Assembly: GCA_038277395.1 (NCBI GenBank)
Contig: CM076195.1
Span: forward strand, 20,670,327-20,734,326
Direction of reading: 5' to 3'
From: Dryocosmus kuriphilus
Taxonomy: Eukaryota; Arthropoda; Insecta; Hymenoptera; Cynipidae
Length of the DNA stretch: 64,000 nucleotides
Positions 10,500-20,665 of the stretch are shown here, piece after piece; position 1 is the stretch's first letter; every line of letters begins with the position of its first letter. Under the pieces are notes generated by a model. The model was not told the DNA's origin. It ran no database searches and saw nothing but the letters and a program-made list of their open reading frames with translations. The position numbers and the translations under genes are program-made.

Positions 10500-11345
10500 G
10501 GCTGCACTGTTTTAATATATTATTTGAGCTTCTTACAGTTCTTCAAAGATGGAAAAAATTTCATTATTATGACTTGGATTACCTGCTGCTTGGGATGCCA
10601 TGAGAAGACGGTCGACTCGCAGTTTTTCTATAATATTGGTATACTTTGTAGTATTGTTTGAGCAAATGGATTTACAGGAAATATAATTTTTCTTATATGC
10701 ACTAGCAATTATAAGAATTTTTTTATAGTTGCTTAGATCCTCGAGGCTTACATAAGTCTCATCAGGTTTTTTTATAAACAAAAGTTCAAATAAACCAGTA
10801 TTTTTTCTGTATGTTTTCCACCAACCTTGATACATTGACCGTCAAAGTTAATGGGTTTATCTCTAATTATTATGAATGATCGATCGTTTACCTTACGTAC
10901 ACCATTAACTATATCCAAATATTTTTTCCTATTTTTATTTAACAGGACGAGTAATTTATTTGTAACTTGTCATAAATAGCAATTTTTTAATCATTTTCTT
11001 TAATATTGTCTGAAATCATAGTTGTATTATGTTCTTAATCATCAGCAGCAGACGTAAAAGAAATAGTATCATTTTATTTTTCTTCTTCACCTAATTCTTC
11101 TTTTTCAATTTCATCTTTGATAAATTTGATTTCTTTATAGGTATAATAGATGCATTTACGAAATTTCGTAAAGAGTTGAATATTGGTTTAAAAGTCTCAC
11201 TTAAAATACCCTCTATAGCTTTTTTATCCAACTTGAGCATACGATGTTTTCGTCGAATTGCATCACTAGCTTTCGCTATTTAACTTAGTACATTACGTTC
11301 CTTTCGAAGCATGTTGATATATTGGAGTCTTGAAATAAACTAAAT
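10500..11345 (-). pseudogene. Polinton-type conserved protein of unknown role, broken
   Basis: The minus strand starts with INMLRKERNVLS, then AIRRKHRMLKLDKKAIEGIL and SETFKPIF. An AT-rich acidic/basic linker follows. Then come DRSFIIIRDKPINFDG, GLFELLFIKKPDETYVSLED, LSNYKKILIIASAYKKNY, and RLLMASQAAGN...NNEIFSIFEELKK. These words match a protein I know as a regular companion of integrase in insect Polintons, whose biochemical role I cannot state. The blocks are in at least three frames (shifts near 10830 and in the linker). AT-rich DNA without genes follows to about 11540. Confidence 0.65.
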
Positions 11346-11539
11346 TAAGCTCAAGCAAATTGGGCTGAAGTTTCAGACATCTTACATTAGTAAAATGACT
11401 TTTAACGAAAACTTTTTTTTTTTGTAAAAAAATGAAGAAAAATGTTTAAAAAAAGAAATTTCCATAATAATTTATGCAAATTTCGCAATAAAATAAATAC
11501 AAACACCAAAATATTTTTTCAAAAAGATTAAATGTGCTT

Positions 11540-11590
11540 CAAACTGAAAAAAGTGCGCCATTTTGAATGCTTATACTTTCGAATACATAG
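11540..11590 (-). repeat. Left-most piece of the 167-bp satellite
   Basis: GAAAAAAGTGCGCCATTTT... matches the satellite monomer in the same orientation as the copies at 18910-19697. It is cut from them only by the TIR transposon at 11595-18905. Its left edge falls at the same monomer position (just before the run of A and GTGCGCC) where the arms at 19697 and 20666 also break. Confidence 0.75.
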
Positions 11591-11594
11591 TCCA

Positions 11595-11819
11595 CACGGT
11601 GGGCTTGAATCTCAGACAGGCTTGACAAAAATTAGAAAGAAAACGGGCAGCGATGATTTGTTCCTGGGCCCCCAAATGTGTAAAATCTGTTGAGCTTGAA
11701 ATCCTATCTGATAAATTAAGAAAAATATCGCAAGTTCTAAAAAAAGGTCAAAAATATCAGAATATTGCATATTATCACTTAATTTTGATCAATTATAGGT
11801 CGATGCAAATCGGTTTATA
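11595..11819 (+). repeat. Left terminal inverted repeat of the 2.1-kb transposon
   Basis: It pairs with 18736-18905 (outer part) and 13479-13535 (inner part). The right repeat is split by the LINE. The inner ends are CGATGCAAATCGGTTTATA (left) and TATAAACCGATTTGCATCG (right). Confidence 0.9.
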
Positions 11820-12024
11820 TTGAGTGTATCCAGTCCTCTTAGTTGTAAATGATTCATAATTCATAAATTTTCAAAGTTATCCCAATAGTACAGCATTAAG
11901 ATTGCTCAAAAAAGAAACAGTTTTGATAAATCATCAATTTCGAACATTTTACAAATTACAACCTACCAATTTGATTAGAAGTTTAGCGTAAGGAAGGTCC
12001 GTCTCTGCATACTATAATAAGCAT

Positions 12025-13361
12025 ATGTCTGAGAAATCAAATACGTTGAGAGATGTGTACAAGGATGACTACTACGAATTCGATACAGACGACACATCGA
12101 CAAAAGAAATGAGACCAGTGGTTTGGGCAAACGCTGCGGAATTATTGGAAACTGTACTGGATAATCGCAATCAAATTGGTAACTGCGATATCAAAATCAT
12201 GGCAGATAAAGGATAAGGATTTTTCAAAATCTTTATACCTGTTTGCCCAGAAAATTATTCCGAAACAGATTTCAAGTAGGAAAGGAACACGTATTTGGAA
12301 GGAGGTACTACTGCAAAAAAAAGCAAGATATCTAGTGTCCACAGGTTGATATCGCTGTGCATCGTGTCAGAAATCAAAGAGACTTATGACAATGCTAAGC
12401 TTCTGTTCAAGCTTACAGATAGCAATAGCATTCCTTTCAAGTTTCTCTCTGATTTTAAATTATTGTTGATGGTTAATGGACAGCAGACGGCGACATCCAT
12501 GTACCCGTGCCCATATTATTTCATCTCATTAATAGACTTGAGGAATCTTGAGAAAGAAAACGTTACAGCACAATGTGAAACAGAAGACTGCAACGAGGAT
12601 TTCTCAGAAGCTAGTGGCAGTAAGCAGATTTTCGAGGTCAAGACGTAAAAAGATTTGCAAAAAGATTACCAGATATTTTTTTCCCCAGGGAATAAGAAAA
12701 AAAATGCCAAAGATTGTCACAGCACAGTAAATCCTCCGCTCTGCACTGAAGATGATACAATGTGTGTCATCGAAAAATGTGTGGTTCCCGAAATGCAAAT
12801 TTAACAAGGATTTATGAACCATATATTTTGGGACGGATTAGTTCCTCTGGTTGGAGAAGAGAAGGCGCTACTCTGGCCAATTAAGTTGAAGTTGGTTGCG
12901 AAAGCATACCATGGGAAAATTTCCAAGGGTAGCGCATGCAGAACGTTGTTAAAGCATGCAGATCAACTTAATGACCAAGAGATTTACCAAGATGTTAAAA
13001 TCCTGGCACTAGTTCCGTTCATTGCAGCTATAAAAGCAATGAAAAAGATTATGACATTTTGCTTTTTTACAAAAGATGTCGGACCTGACTTGGCAAATCA
13101 TGTGAATGAGCTTGCCAAGGTATTTGAGAGCACAAGAGTGACCGAAAATTTAAAGGTCCACGTAGTCTTGACCCATCTTAAACACAGCCTTCAATTCTTG
13201 AATGGAAAGAGATTTGCCTTGTGGTCAGAACAGCCAGCTGAATAGGTCCACCTTGAATTCATGCAGCATTTAGTAAAGTATAGAATAAACATCACTGATG
13301 ATCTGACACACTTAGAGAGATCGAAAAACACCGTTGTCCAAGTTTCATCTGGACACTTGTA
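12025..13361 (+). pseudogene. Transposase-like gene with in-frame stops only
   Basis: One reading frame runs the whole length (about 445 codons). It is interrupted by stops at 12214, near 12274, 12646, 12802 and 13243 but apparently by no frameshift. Recognisable words in order: VHRLISLCIVSEIKETYDNA, then IPFKFLSDFKLLLMVNGQQT, PCPYYFISL, NHIFWDGLVPLVG, WPIKLKLVAKAYHG, and finally VHVVLTHLKHSLQFL...LWSEQPAE with VHLEF after a stop. I recognise this as a recurrent insect transposon protein. The conserved WSEQ...VH region at the end is probably part of the RNase-H-like catalytic fold. No superfamily is given. It lies between the TIRs and is clearly the element's own gene. Confidence 0.75.
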
Positions 13362-13807
13362 AATTAAATAAAAGGCATGTAATTTTATTAAGTATTTAAA
13401 TAAATAATTCAAATTTTCAAGATAAACAAAAGATCCGTCCATTATAAATCATTTACAACCATAAGGACTGGATAAATTAATTATAAACCGATTTGCATCG
13501 GCCTATACTTGATAAAAATTATGTGATAATATGCAGGCTTCCGTTTACGGTATCGAAAGGTAAAGTACGCGTGTTGATTCTGTGCTATCTTTTTTGGTTT
13601 TGGCGACGTGTGTGGAGGTGAGATTGAGGTGAAAGGCGATAAGGGGGGTGAGTGTAATGAAAGGGTTGTGTGGTAGTGTGGGGGAGTTGTTTTGTAAAGT
13701 GGAAAGGGTTGAAACGAAAGTCGAAAGTGAGAGTTTACAGGTTAGTTGACGAGGTCGGAAAAGTGAGAGGGAAGATAAGGGACAGAAGATCGGTAAGTTA
13801 GACCAGC

Positions 13808-15317
13808 ATGCTTACAATGAGGAGCCCAACGGGGGCCAGTAGAGGGCAGCAGCAGGTAGATAACGTCGGTGATGATGAGCCTACTGTGGCCGGCGAAACA
13901 ATGAGGGGTAAGGATGACGCCGGAGATAGTACTGATGATGGAGAGAGGCAGTTTACAACGGCGGGAAACTTACTGAGGGGGGGGGGGGGGGGAAAGAAGG
14001 GGGACTAGCCGACAGAAGGACTCGAGGTAGACCCTCAAATCGGGAACTGCTTAGTAGATCGAGATCTAGCAGTCTAGGATCGAGACAACTTTTTATCAAG
14101 TGGAGAGAGGGGGAAGGTTTAACGGATAAAAGCGATGAGGGAGACAAGACGGATGATAGTAAAAGATCAAGAAGAGCAGAAGAGGGGAATGAACAGGGAG
14201 AAGAGAAATTGCGGAAAAAGCTTAAGAAAAAGTCTCCACCGGAGAAGAATAAGGCAAAAGAGAAAGTCGATCTAGGAAATCTGGAAAGTCTCATTATAGG
14301 GTTTAGAGAGGAAACGAACCGCAGTCTGAATGCCATGCAAAAGAGAGGGGATGAGGTCTGGGAAGAAATGAGAAAAGTTAGAGAAAAGTGAGAAGAATGG
14401 GATCTGGCATGGCGGCAAGCAAAAGATAAGGTTTGGAAACAGTTCAAGGATATCGGGAAAAAGCAAAGAATCAGTGAGAAAGAGAGAAAACTTGATATAG
14501 AAAAGTTGGAAGAAAGAGTGAGAAATCTAGAATGTAAGTCTGAGGACAGGAAGAAAGTGGATGAAGGGGAAAGAGAAGAAGAGAAAATAAAAGAATTGAA
14601 TGAGAATGTTATCTTAGAAAATGTGAGAATGAAATCAAGATTGAGAGAATTAAAAAGGAAATTGGAAAAAGAAGAGAAGACGAAACGTAGTAAAAATATA
14701 GTGATTAGAGGAATGAAAGTGGATAGTGAATCAGGAAGAGAAGAAGTGGAAAGGTTGTTAGGGGAAATTTGGAAAAAAGTGCATGTGGAAGAGGTAAATG
14801 GAGTGGGAAGGAAGAATAAAGGTAAAGCGAGTATATATATATATATATAGTGAAAGTGAGAAGTGAGGAAGTAAAAGATAATATTATGAGAAAAAAGAAA
14901 GCTTTAAAGGGGAGGGAAGAAAGGATATAGGAGGATATGACGTCGAATGAAAGAAGAAGAAAAATGTGGATAATGAAACAGAGAGCATGGGGTGAAGGAA
15001 TGAAAAGGAGCAAGGTATGGATAGGGAAAGACAGGATGTGGGTAAACGGTATTGTGTGGATATGGGATGAAGGGAAAGAAAAATTGTGTGAAATGTATCG
15101 GGAGGGTACATGGCGACGAGGGGAAGAAACAAAGTCTAGTGGTAGAAGAGAGGAGATAATGGAAACAGTAGAGGGTGAAAGGAAAAAAGGAGGAGAAGGC
15201 AGCGTGACGGGGTCCACAAAAATAGGGAGGGGTCGTCGTAAGAAAAGAAAGAAGGGAGAAAGGAAGGAAAAAAGGAATGAAAGTAGCGTTTTGGAATGTA
15301 TCAGGGCTAATAAATAA
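13808..15317 (+). pseudogene. LINE ORF1 (coiled-coil, RNA-binding type), broken
   Basis: The frame starts at about 13808 with an acidic/Gly-rich N-terminus. A G run at 13977-13992 then shifts it. A long Lys/Glu-rich coiled coil follows (14200-14690), then the RRM-like start SKNIVIRGMKVDSESG and EEVERLLGEIW. A (TA)n insertion at 14832-14848 breaks the frame, and a basic C-terminus (MTSNERRRKMWIMKQRAWGE, then a WIWDEGKEKL block) extends to 15317. It has no zinc knuckles. The family product binds LINE RNA. There are at least three breaks. Confidence 0.75.
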
Positions 15318-18300
15318 AGATGAAGGATTCTGGCAAGAGGTGAAGAAATGGGACGTAGCGATGTTGAAGTAGATATGAAGGATTGGAGGAGGGTGAAGAG
15401 GAAATTACCCAAGGGATATATATGGAAGATGCAAAAGGCAAAGAAAGAGAAGGTAAAGGGAAGAAAGAAAGGGGGAATGGTTTCAGAGGTAAGGAATGAA
15501 TTGGTAGGTGAAGAGAGAATAGAAATGGGATTTGAGGAAACAGATGGAGTAATGACGAGAATGGTGAAGATAGGAAGAAGAAATGTGAGGATAGTTTGCA
15601 TCTACAGGAGAAGGGGAGAAGAAGAAGGTTGGAGTGTGATTAGGAAATGGGTGGCGAAAAAGGATGATGAATTGGTTTTGATAGGAGACGATCTGAATGC
15701 TTGGACAGAGGAACAGGGAGCGGAAATATGGGATGAAGAGAGTGAGACTTTCAGGAGAAAATCGAAACATAAACAGGTGGACCAAGAGGGTAGGACTCTG
15801 CTGGAAATTCTGCGAGAAACAGGATGGTTCATTTGTAATGGGAACTTGGATGGGGATGAGGAAGGAGAGATTACATTTGCAGGAAAAGGAGAAACAGTAA
15901 CAGACTACATTCTAGCAGAGAAAAGGATAAGGAGGCTGTTGGAAAGAATGGAAGTAGGGAACGAAATAAGGTCAGAACACTTCCCGGCAATTGCAATGTT
16001 GAAATGTTGGAATGGGAGAAGAGAGGGAAGGAAGAAGGAGGGAGTGACAAGGAAGAAGGCAAAGAAATAAAGTCAAGTGGGCAAGTGGGGAGTTGATAAA
16101 ATTAGAGAATATATGGAAAGAATGGAAGAGGAGAATACTATGATTGAAGAGGGGGAAGGCGCGGATGCGATGTTGTGTAAGATAAAGGAAAGAGTAGAGA
16201 AGTTAGTGGAAGAAATTAGGCCCAGTGAGGAGGAAAGAAGGGAGAAAAGAGGATGGTGGGACGTGGAATGTATAGGGAGTAAAGAACGTATGAAATTATC
16301 GTTAGAGGATCGGAGAAGAGGAGAGATAGACAGAAAGGAATATAATAAAAGAAAAAGGGAACACGAGAAATTACTACATGTGGAAAGACAAGAGGAGAAG
16401 ATGAGGTACATGGAGGAGGTAGAGAAAGCAATAAAGGAAGGAAGAGAATGGAAGGTGATCAATAGAGAGAGGTGTGCATGGAAAGGAATCAATGAAGAGA
16501 TGAATATGGAGGAATGGACGTTATACTTCAAGAAATTGCTAGGAGGCGTGGACAGCAAAGTGAAGGGGGAAGGCAGAAAGTGCAAGGAGGGAGGAATGGA
16601 AGGGGGAAATGAGGTGACCAGAGAGGAGGTGAATCAAGCAATTGAGAAGTTAAAAAGAAGCGAGGCGACAGGAGAGGATGGGATGGAGAATAAAGCGTTG
16701 AAATTTGGAGGAAGAAGGATTAGAGAAGGGGTCTAGGAAGTATGTAGAAGAGTACAGAGAGGGGAAGGATGGCCCAAGGAGTGGAGAACAGGTTTTAAGA
16801 AGGTAAGGATAGAAAGGTGGAAGATTATAGAAGAATTACTCTCATCCCAGGGACGTATAAAATTTACGCGGAGGTGCTTAGGAAGAGATTAGAAGAACAG
16901 GTAGAAGAGAAAGGAAGTATTCCACACAATCAAACAGGATTTAGGAAGGGAATGGGAACAGTGGATAACATTTTCGTTCTGAATTATCTAGTCAACAAGA
17001 ACCTGGGACAGAAGAAAGGAAACCTAGTTGCACTCTTCGTAGATTTTAATGCAGCTTTCGACTCGGTTAATAGGAAAGTTTTATGGGAGGCAATGAAAGA
17101 AAGGGGGGTCGAAGAAGAGTTGATTGAGAGGATAAAAGAGGTCTTTACGGAGACGAAGACAAGGGTAAGGATCGGGGAACAGAAAGGGGAGGAGTTTCGG
17201 ACAGGGAGGGGTCTTACGCAAGGGTGCCTGCTAAGCCCATTGTTATTTAGCATAATGTTAGCAGACCTAGAAAAGAAAATGGAAAAGAATGGTAAAGGAG
17301 ATACAGTGCTAGGAAATAAAAGAATATACGCACTAGCGTACGCGGACGTTGTGGTGCTTCTATCAGAGAATGAAAATGGAATGAGCTTGCTAATGATAGG
17401 ATTCGAAGAGTATGCTAGAGAGAAAGATTTGAAAATTAATGTGACGAAGACAAAAATAGTATGTTTTAGAAGGAGAAAGAATGGAATAAAGTATGGATGG
17501 AAGGTAAATGGAGAAATGGTGGAAATGGTAGAGGAATTTTGTTATTAAGGATTTTGGTTCGAAGCGGGAGGTGGAAATGAGCTACAGGTGAAAAAAAGGA
17601 TGGAAAGTGCGAGTGAGGTGATGGGTCAAGTGTGGGGTATTGGAAAAATAAGATTCAAGGAGGACTGGAAGATGAGATTATGGCTGTTTGACTCGCTGGT
17701 ATAGTCAGTGATGTGTTATGGAGTGGAAATATGGGGGTGGAAGGAGTACAAGAAGGTAGAAAACATGCAAGAAAGATTTCTGAGAAGGGTTATGGGAGTA
17801 AGCTGGAACTGCCCAGGTTATATGTTGAGAGAAGAAAAACAGGGAGAGAGAAATTGGTGATAAGGCAGAGAAAAAGGGTCTGGAATTTCGAAGAGAAACT
17901 TAAGAGTGGTAAGGGTAGCAAAATAGCACAAGTATGCCGACAGGAATTAATAAATAGAGAGAGGAGAGGTAATACGGGACATTCAAAAGGGGAGGAAGAG
18001 AGATAGCAAGTTAGAAGGGAATGGAGAATGTATGACGAGGGGTGGGAGTATCAGGAAATGGAGGGGGAAATGAATAAGAAACAGGAAGCGTAGGGGCGGG
18101 AAAAGATTATGGGGTCAAAATATAATAAATGGTATAAATTCCTCAAGGTGGAAGGGCTCCCAGAATATTTAAGGAAATTGAAAAAGGAGTGCAGGTGGGC
18201 CAGGATGTTACGTGTCAGAATGGGTGAAGGCATGAATGAATGTATATTTTGGATGAGTGAAGAAATGAAGATGTGCAGGGTATGTAGGTATGAAAGGGAA

Positions 18301-18492
18301 TCATGGGATCACGTGTTGGAGACGTGCACAGGCGAAGATGAAAGGGGAAAGAGCGTAGTAAATATTGTTAGGTGGATACTGAGCGGTTGTGGACAAGGGG
18401 AAAACTGGGTGAAGAGCTTAGAAAAGAAAATTGAAGAAGGTATGTATGGGGGAGGAGAAAACCAAAGTCGAGGGAAAATTAGTGTTGCGTGA
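15277..18492 (+). pseudogene. LINE ORF2: AP endonuclease and reverse transcriptase, broken
   Basis: The endonuclease starts at MKVAFWNVSGLINKDEG (15277). It continues with VLIGDDLNAWTEEQ (usual GGDFNA), VTDYIL and SEHFPA (usual SDHHP, so Asp to Glu). The RT has ITLIPGTYKIYAEVLRKRL, NQTGFRKGMGT, LFVDFNAAFDSVNR, GLTQGCLLSPLLF and ALAYADVVVLL. The catalytic YADD reads YADV. A thumb region ending FLRRVMGVSW and a Cys-His tail (CRVCRYERESWDHVLETC, about 18280-18330) follow. Stops or frameshifts lie near 15355, 16070, 16735, 16815, 17548 and 17703. No RNase H is seen. An active copy would nick DNA and reverse-transcribe its RNA. Confidence 0.88.
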
Positions 18493-18735
18493 CTTGGAAA
18501 AGCTTGAATAGTAATGGTAAGAGGAAACGGAAGCCCTGGAAGGTCTCCCGCTCTTGTTAGATTGGATAATAGATGGTAAGATAGTATGTAAGAATTTGTA
18601 CTTAATCAAGCGATAATAGGTTAAGATAAGCATAATGCATAGTGGTTAAGTGAAATTGTAAAAGATGTAAAGGGAACGGAGCCCTCAAGCCCGTAAGGGA
18701 GAGTAATAAACGAATGAATCAAGTGATAATATGCA

Positions 18736-18905
18736 ATATTATAATATTTTTTGACTTTTTTTTTTAAATAGCGACATTTTTCTTAATTTAGCAGATAGGA
18801 TTTCAAATTCAAAAATTTTACACCTTTGGGGGCCTAGGAACAAATCCCCGTTGCCCGTTTTCTTTCGAATTTTTGAAAACCTGTCCGAGATTCAAGCCCA
18901 CCGTG
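18736..18905 (-). repeat. Right terminal inverted repeat, outer part
   Basis: Complement of 11595-11770. The missing inner part lies on the other side of the LINE at 13479-13535. Confidence 0.9.
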
Positions 18906-18909
18906 TCCA

Positions 18910-19697
18910 GAGGTAATGAAAAAGATTTTAAATTACGATGAATGTGCTCACATGAAGGTAGACATTAACCAACACTGCCGGTCGCCGACGCCCCCATGAA
19001 GAGGTACGGTCTAATTACATATAAAAACAAAAAGGGCGCCACTTTTAATGTCTATATTTTCAAACGTACATTTTAGGGGTTGTAAAGCAAAATTGGAAAA
19101 TACGGTAAATATGCCCGCGTAAGGGTTGACTTGGAACAAAACTTCCGGACGTCGACAGCTCCCATGAACATATACGGTCTAATTACATATAAAACCAAAA
19201 AAGTGCGCCACTTTTAACGTCTATATTCACAAACATGCAGTTTAGAGGTTGTCAAGCAAAATCTAAAAATACGATAAATGTGCCCGCGTAAGGGTTCAAA
19301 TTGACCAAAAGTTCCGGGTGTTGACGTTCCCATGAACATATACGGCCTACTTACATATAAAATCAAGAAAGTGCGCCACTTTCAATGTGTATATTTTCAA
19401 ACACACACTTTAATGGTTGTAAAGAAAAATCTGAAAATACAATATATGTGCCCGCGTGAGAGTTGAAATTGATCAATACTTTCGTGCACTGAAGTTCCCA
19501 TGAACATAAACTGTCTAATTACATATAAAACCAAGAAGGTGCGCCACTTTTAATGTTCATGTTTTCAAAAATACAGTTTAGGGGTTGTACAGAAAAATTT
19601 AAATATAAGATAAATGCGCCCGCGGAAGGGTTGAAATTAACTAAAGCTTCCGAGCGTCGACGCTTCTATGAACATATACGGTCTAATTACATATAAA
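18910..19697 (-). repeat. 167-bp satellite, left arm (about 5 copies)
   Basis: Monomers recur every ~167 bp and read, on the plus strand, CATGAACATATACGGTC, TAATTACATATAAAACC, AGTGCGCCACTTTTAA and so on. This orientation is the reverse of the large array beyond 20666. The last copy stops at ACATATAAAACC, immediately before the LINE 5' fragment. Confidence 0.92.
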
Positions 19698-20665
19698 ACC
19701 CTTCTCTATGAGACACGTGAACTCCTCTACTCCTTATAACGGGGAATTAAATTTTCCTGTCTAAGGAGAAGGAGAGTATGGACCTGGGCACGGTGAGGAG
19801 GCCTAAGAACTCCCCCGAATAACAACGAGTCGGATGCCGCACGAGGAGGGCCCTTACGGACAGGAGTTGATGGTTAGTAGGGTGGAAGTATCAGCGTGAA
19901 TTCGACTAAGCAGCGAACATCGAGTGGCACTCGGTTCCCGTATAAGACCCTAAGCCAAGGCGTGAACTACCGTGTCGAAGGCTGAGTGTTACCAAGGAAT
20001 GGTGACTCCTACGGTGTCCTGGGATACCGGGCAACTTCCCAGTGTAAAAGTGCCTTATCTCCACAAGCGGGTTGAACGGGTGACTTTAAAGACACCCGCT
20101 ATGAACACTTCGTCTCCTCTTGAGAAGATGGAGACCAATGAAGGTGATAAATCACCTTTAACTCCAAAAGAGGTTGAAGCGGTTCCTATTACCTCGAGTA
20201 GTACAACTGGTAATGAGACATTAATTAGTCACATTAACAAAGCTACAGCCACTGAGAACGATTAGACCGTGGTAGGCCCCAAGAAACGAAAATATAGTAC
20301 CGCCACCAGAAGGAAGTACCAACGCCAGTAGCTTAAGCTGGAGCGCGAGGAGGCTCCTAAATCTGAGACCCCAAAACGTTCTCGATCTGATAGCGATACT
20401 CCTAGTCAGGAGCAAGCAATGGCCGTAGAGACGGCTCTCGACAAGATGATCGCCGACGTAAAACCTGACGACATCATCCCGAGATTTGCGGTTTCCGGGA
20501 AGAGACAGCATATCACATAATATGTGAATGTGATGTGCTAATAAGTCTCGGAATGAAGCATTTTGGAAATCACTTCTGCGAACCAGAGGATTTCGTAGAT
20601 ATTCCATATACGGCGATATGCGCATATATGGAGGAAACCGGCCTCCTTAGAGAGGCTTAGTTTTA
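19698..20665 (+). mobile_element. 5' fragment of a second LINE between two satellite arms
   Basis: About 400 bp of GC-rich noncoding leader (GGTGACTCCTACGGTGTCC and GATACCGGGCAACTTCCCAG are typical of insect LINE 5' UTRs as I recall them) precede a broken ORF1. The fragment ends after GGCTTAG and carries no endonuclease or RT. It sits precisely where the satellite changes orientation. 5' fragments are unusual, because LINE copies normally lose the 5' end. Confidence 0.55.
20101..20520 (+). pseudogene. ORF1 start of the 5' LINE fragment
   Basis: An ATG at 20101 opens a Ser/Thr/Glu-rich frame that stops at 20263. It continues in the same frame after the stop as VGPKKRKYSTATRRKY, a nuclear-localisation-like basic patch. 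Then come an acidic/basic PKSETPKRSRSDSDTPSQEQ stretch and AMAVETALDKMIADVKPDDI. A stop at about 20518 follows. This looks like the disordered N-terminus of a LINE ORF1 protein. Confidence 0.4.

Larger units (their letters stand above)
3640..11345. mobile_element. Decayed Polinton/Maverick element
   Basis: In order, the segment contains a small intact gene, a broken protein-primed family B DNA polymerase (plus strand), and a retroviral-like integrase with a C-terminal chromodomain plus a second Polinton-type protein (both minus strand). This set is diagnostic of Polintons. I could not identify capsid, ATPase or protease genes, or the terminal inverted repeats, so the limits are those of the recognised genes. 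Later insertions include a BEL/Pao fragment, an LTR-like segment and a tRNA-derived SINE. Stops and frameshifts in all large genes show the copy is dead. Confidence 0.85.
13536..18722 (+). mobile_element. Full-length APE-type LINE (Jockey/R1-like), dead
   Basis: A 13-bp target duplication GTGATAATATGCA flanks it (13523-13535 and 18723-18735). The element is 5.2 kb with a GC-rich 5' region, ORF1, ORF2, and a short 3' UTR ending in a GAATGAATC-like tail. The plus strand is strikingly purine-rich (GA), which creates long shadow frames on the other strand. The exact group within the Jockey/R1 assemblage is uncertain. Confidence 0.9.
11595..18905 (+). mobile_element. TIR DNA transposon inserted in satellite, itself split by a LINE
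   Basis: The ends are CACGGTGGGCTTGAATCTC (left) and its complement ending at 18905, flanked by TCCA at 11591-11594 and 18906-18909, a probable 4-bp target duplication. The satellite monomer is restored if the element is removed. The inverted repeats are about 225 bp and well conserved. Without the LINE (13536-18722 and one target copy) the element is about 2.1 kb with one transposase-like frame. I do not assign a superfamily. The 4-bp duplication and the CAC...GTG ends are the clues. Confidence 0.85.

Noticed and set aside
14705..15132. Possible start of a second gene between LINE ORF1 and ORF2
   Set aside because: The plus-strand frame here is the continuation of ORF1 after the (TA)n insertion, and the minus-strand frame is low-complexity.
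13953..16585. Minus-strand frames of up to 298 codons over the LINE, rich in Ser, Phe, Leu and Pro
   Set aside because: They are shadows of the purine-rich ORF1/ORF2 strand. The plus strand shows the real coiled-coil, endonuclease and RT motifs.
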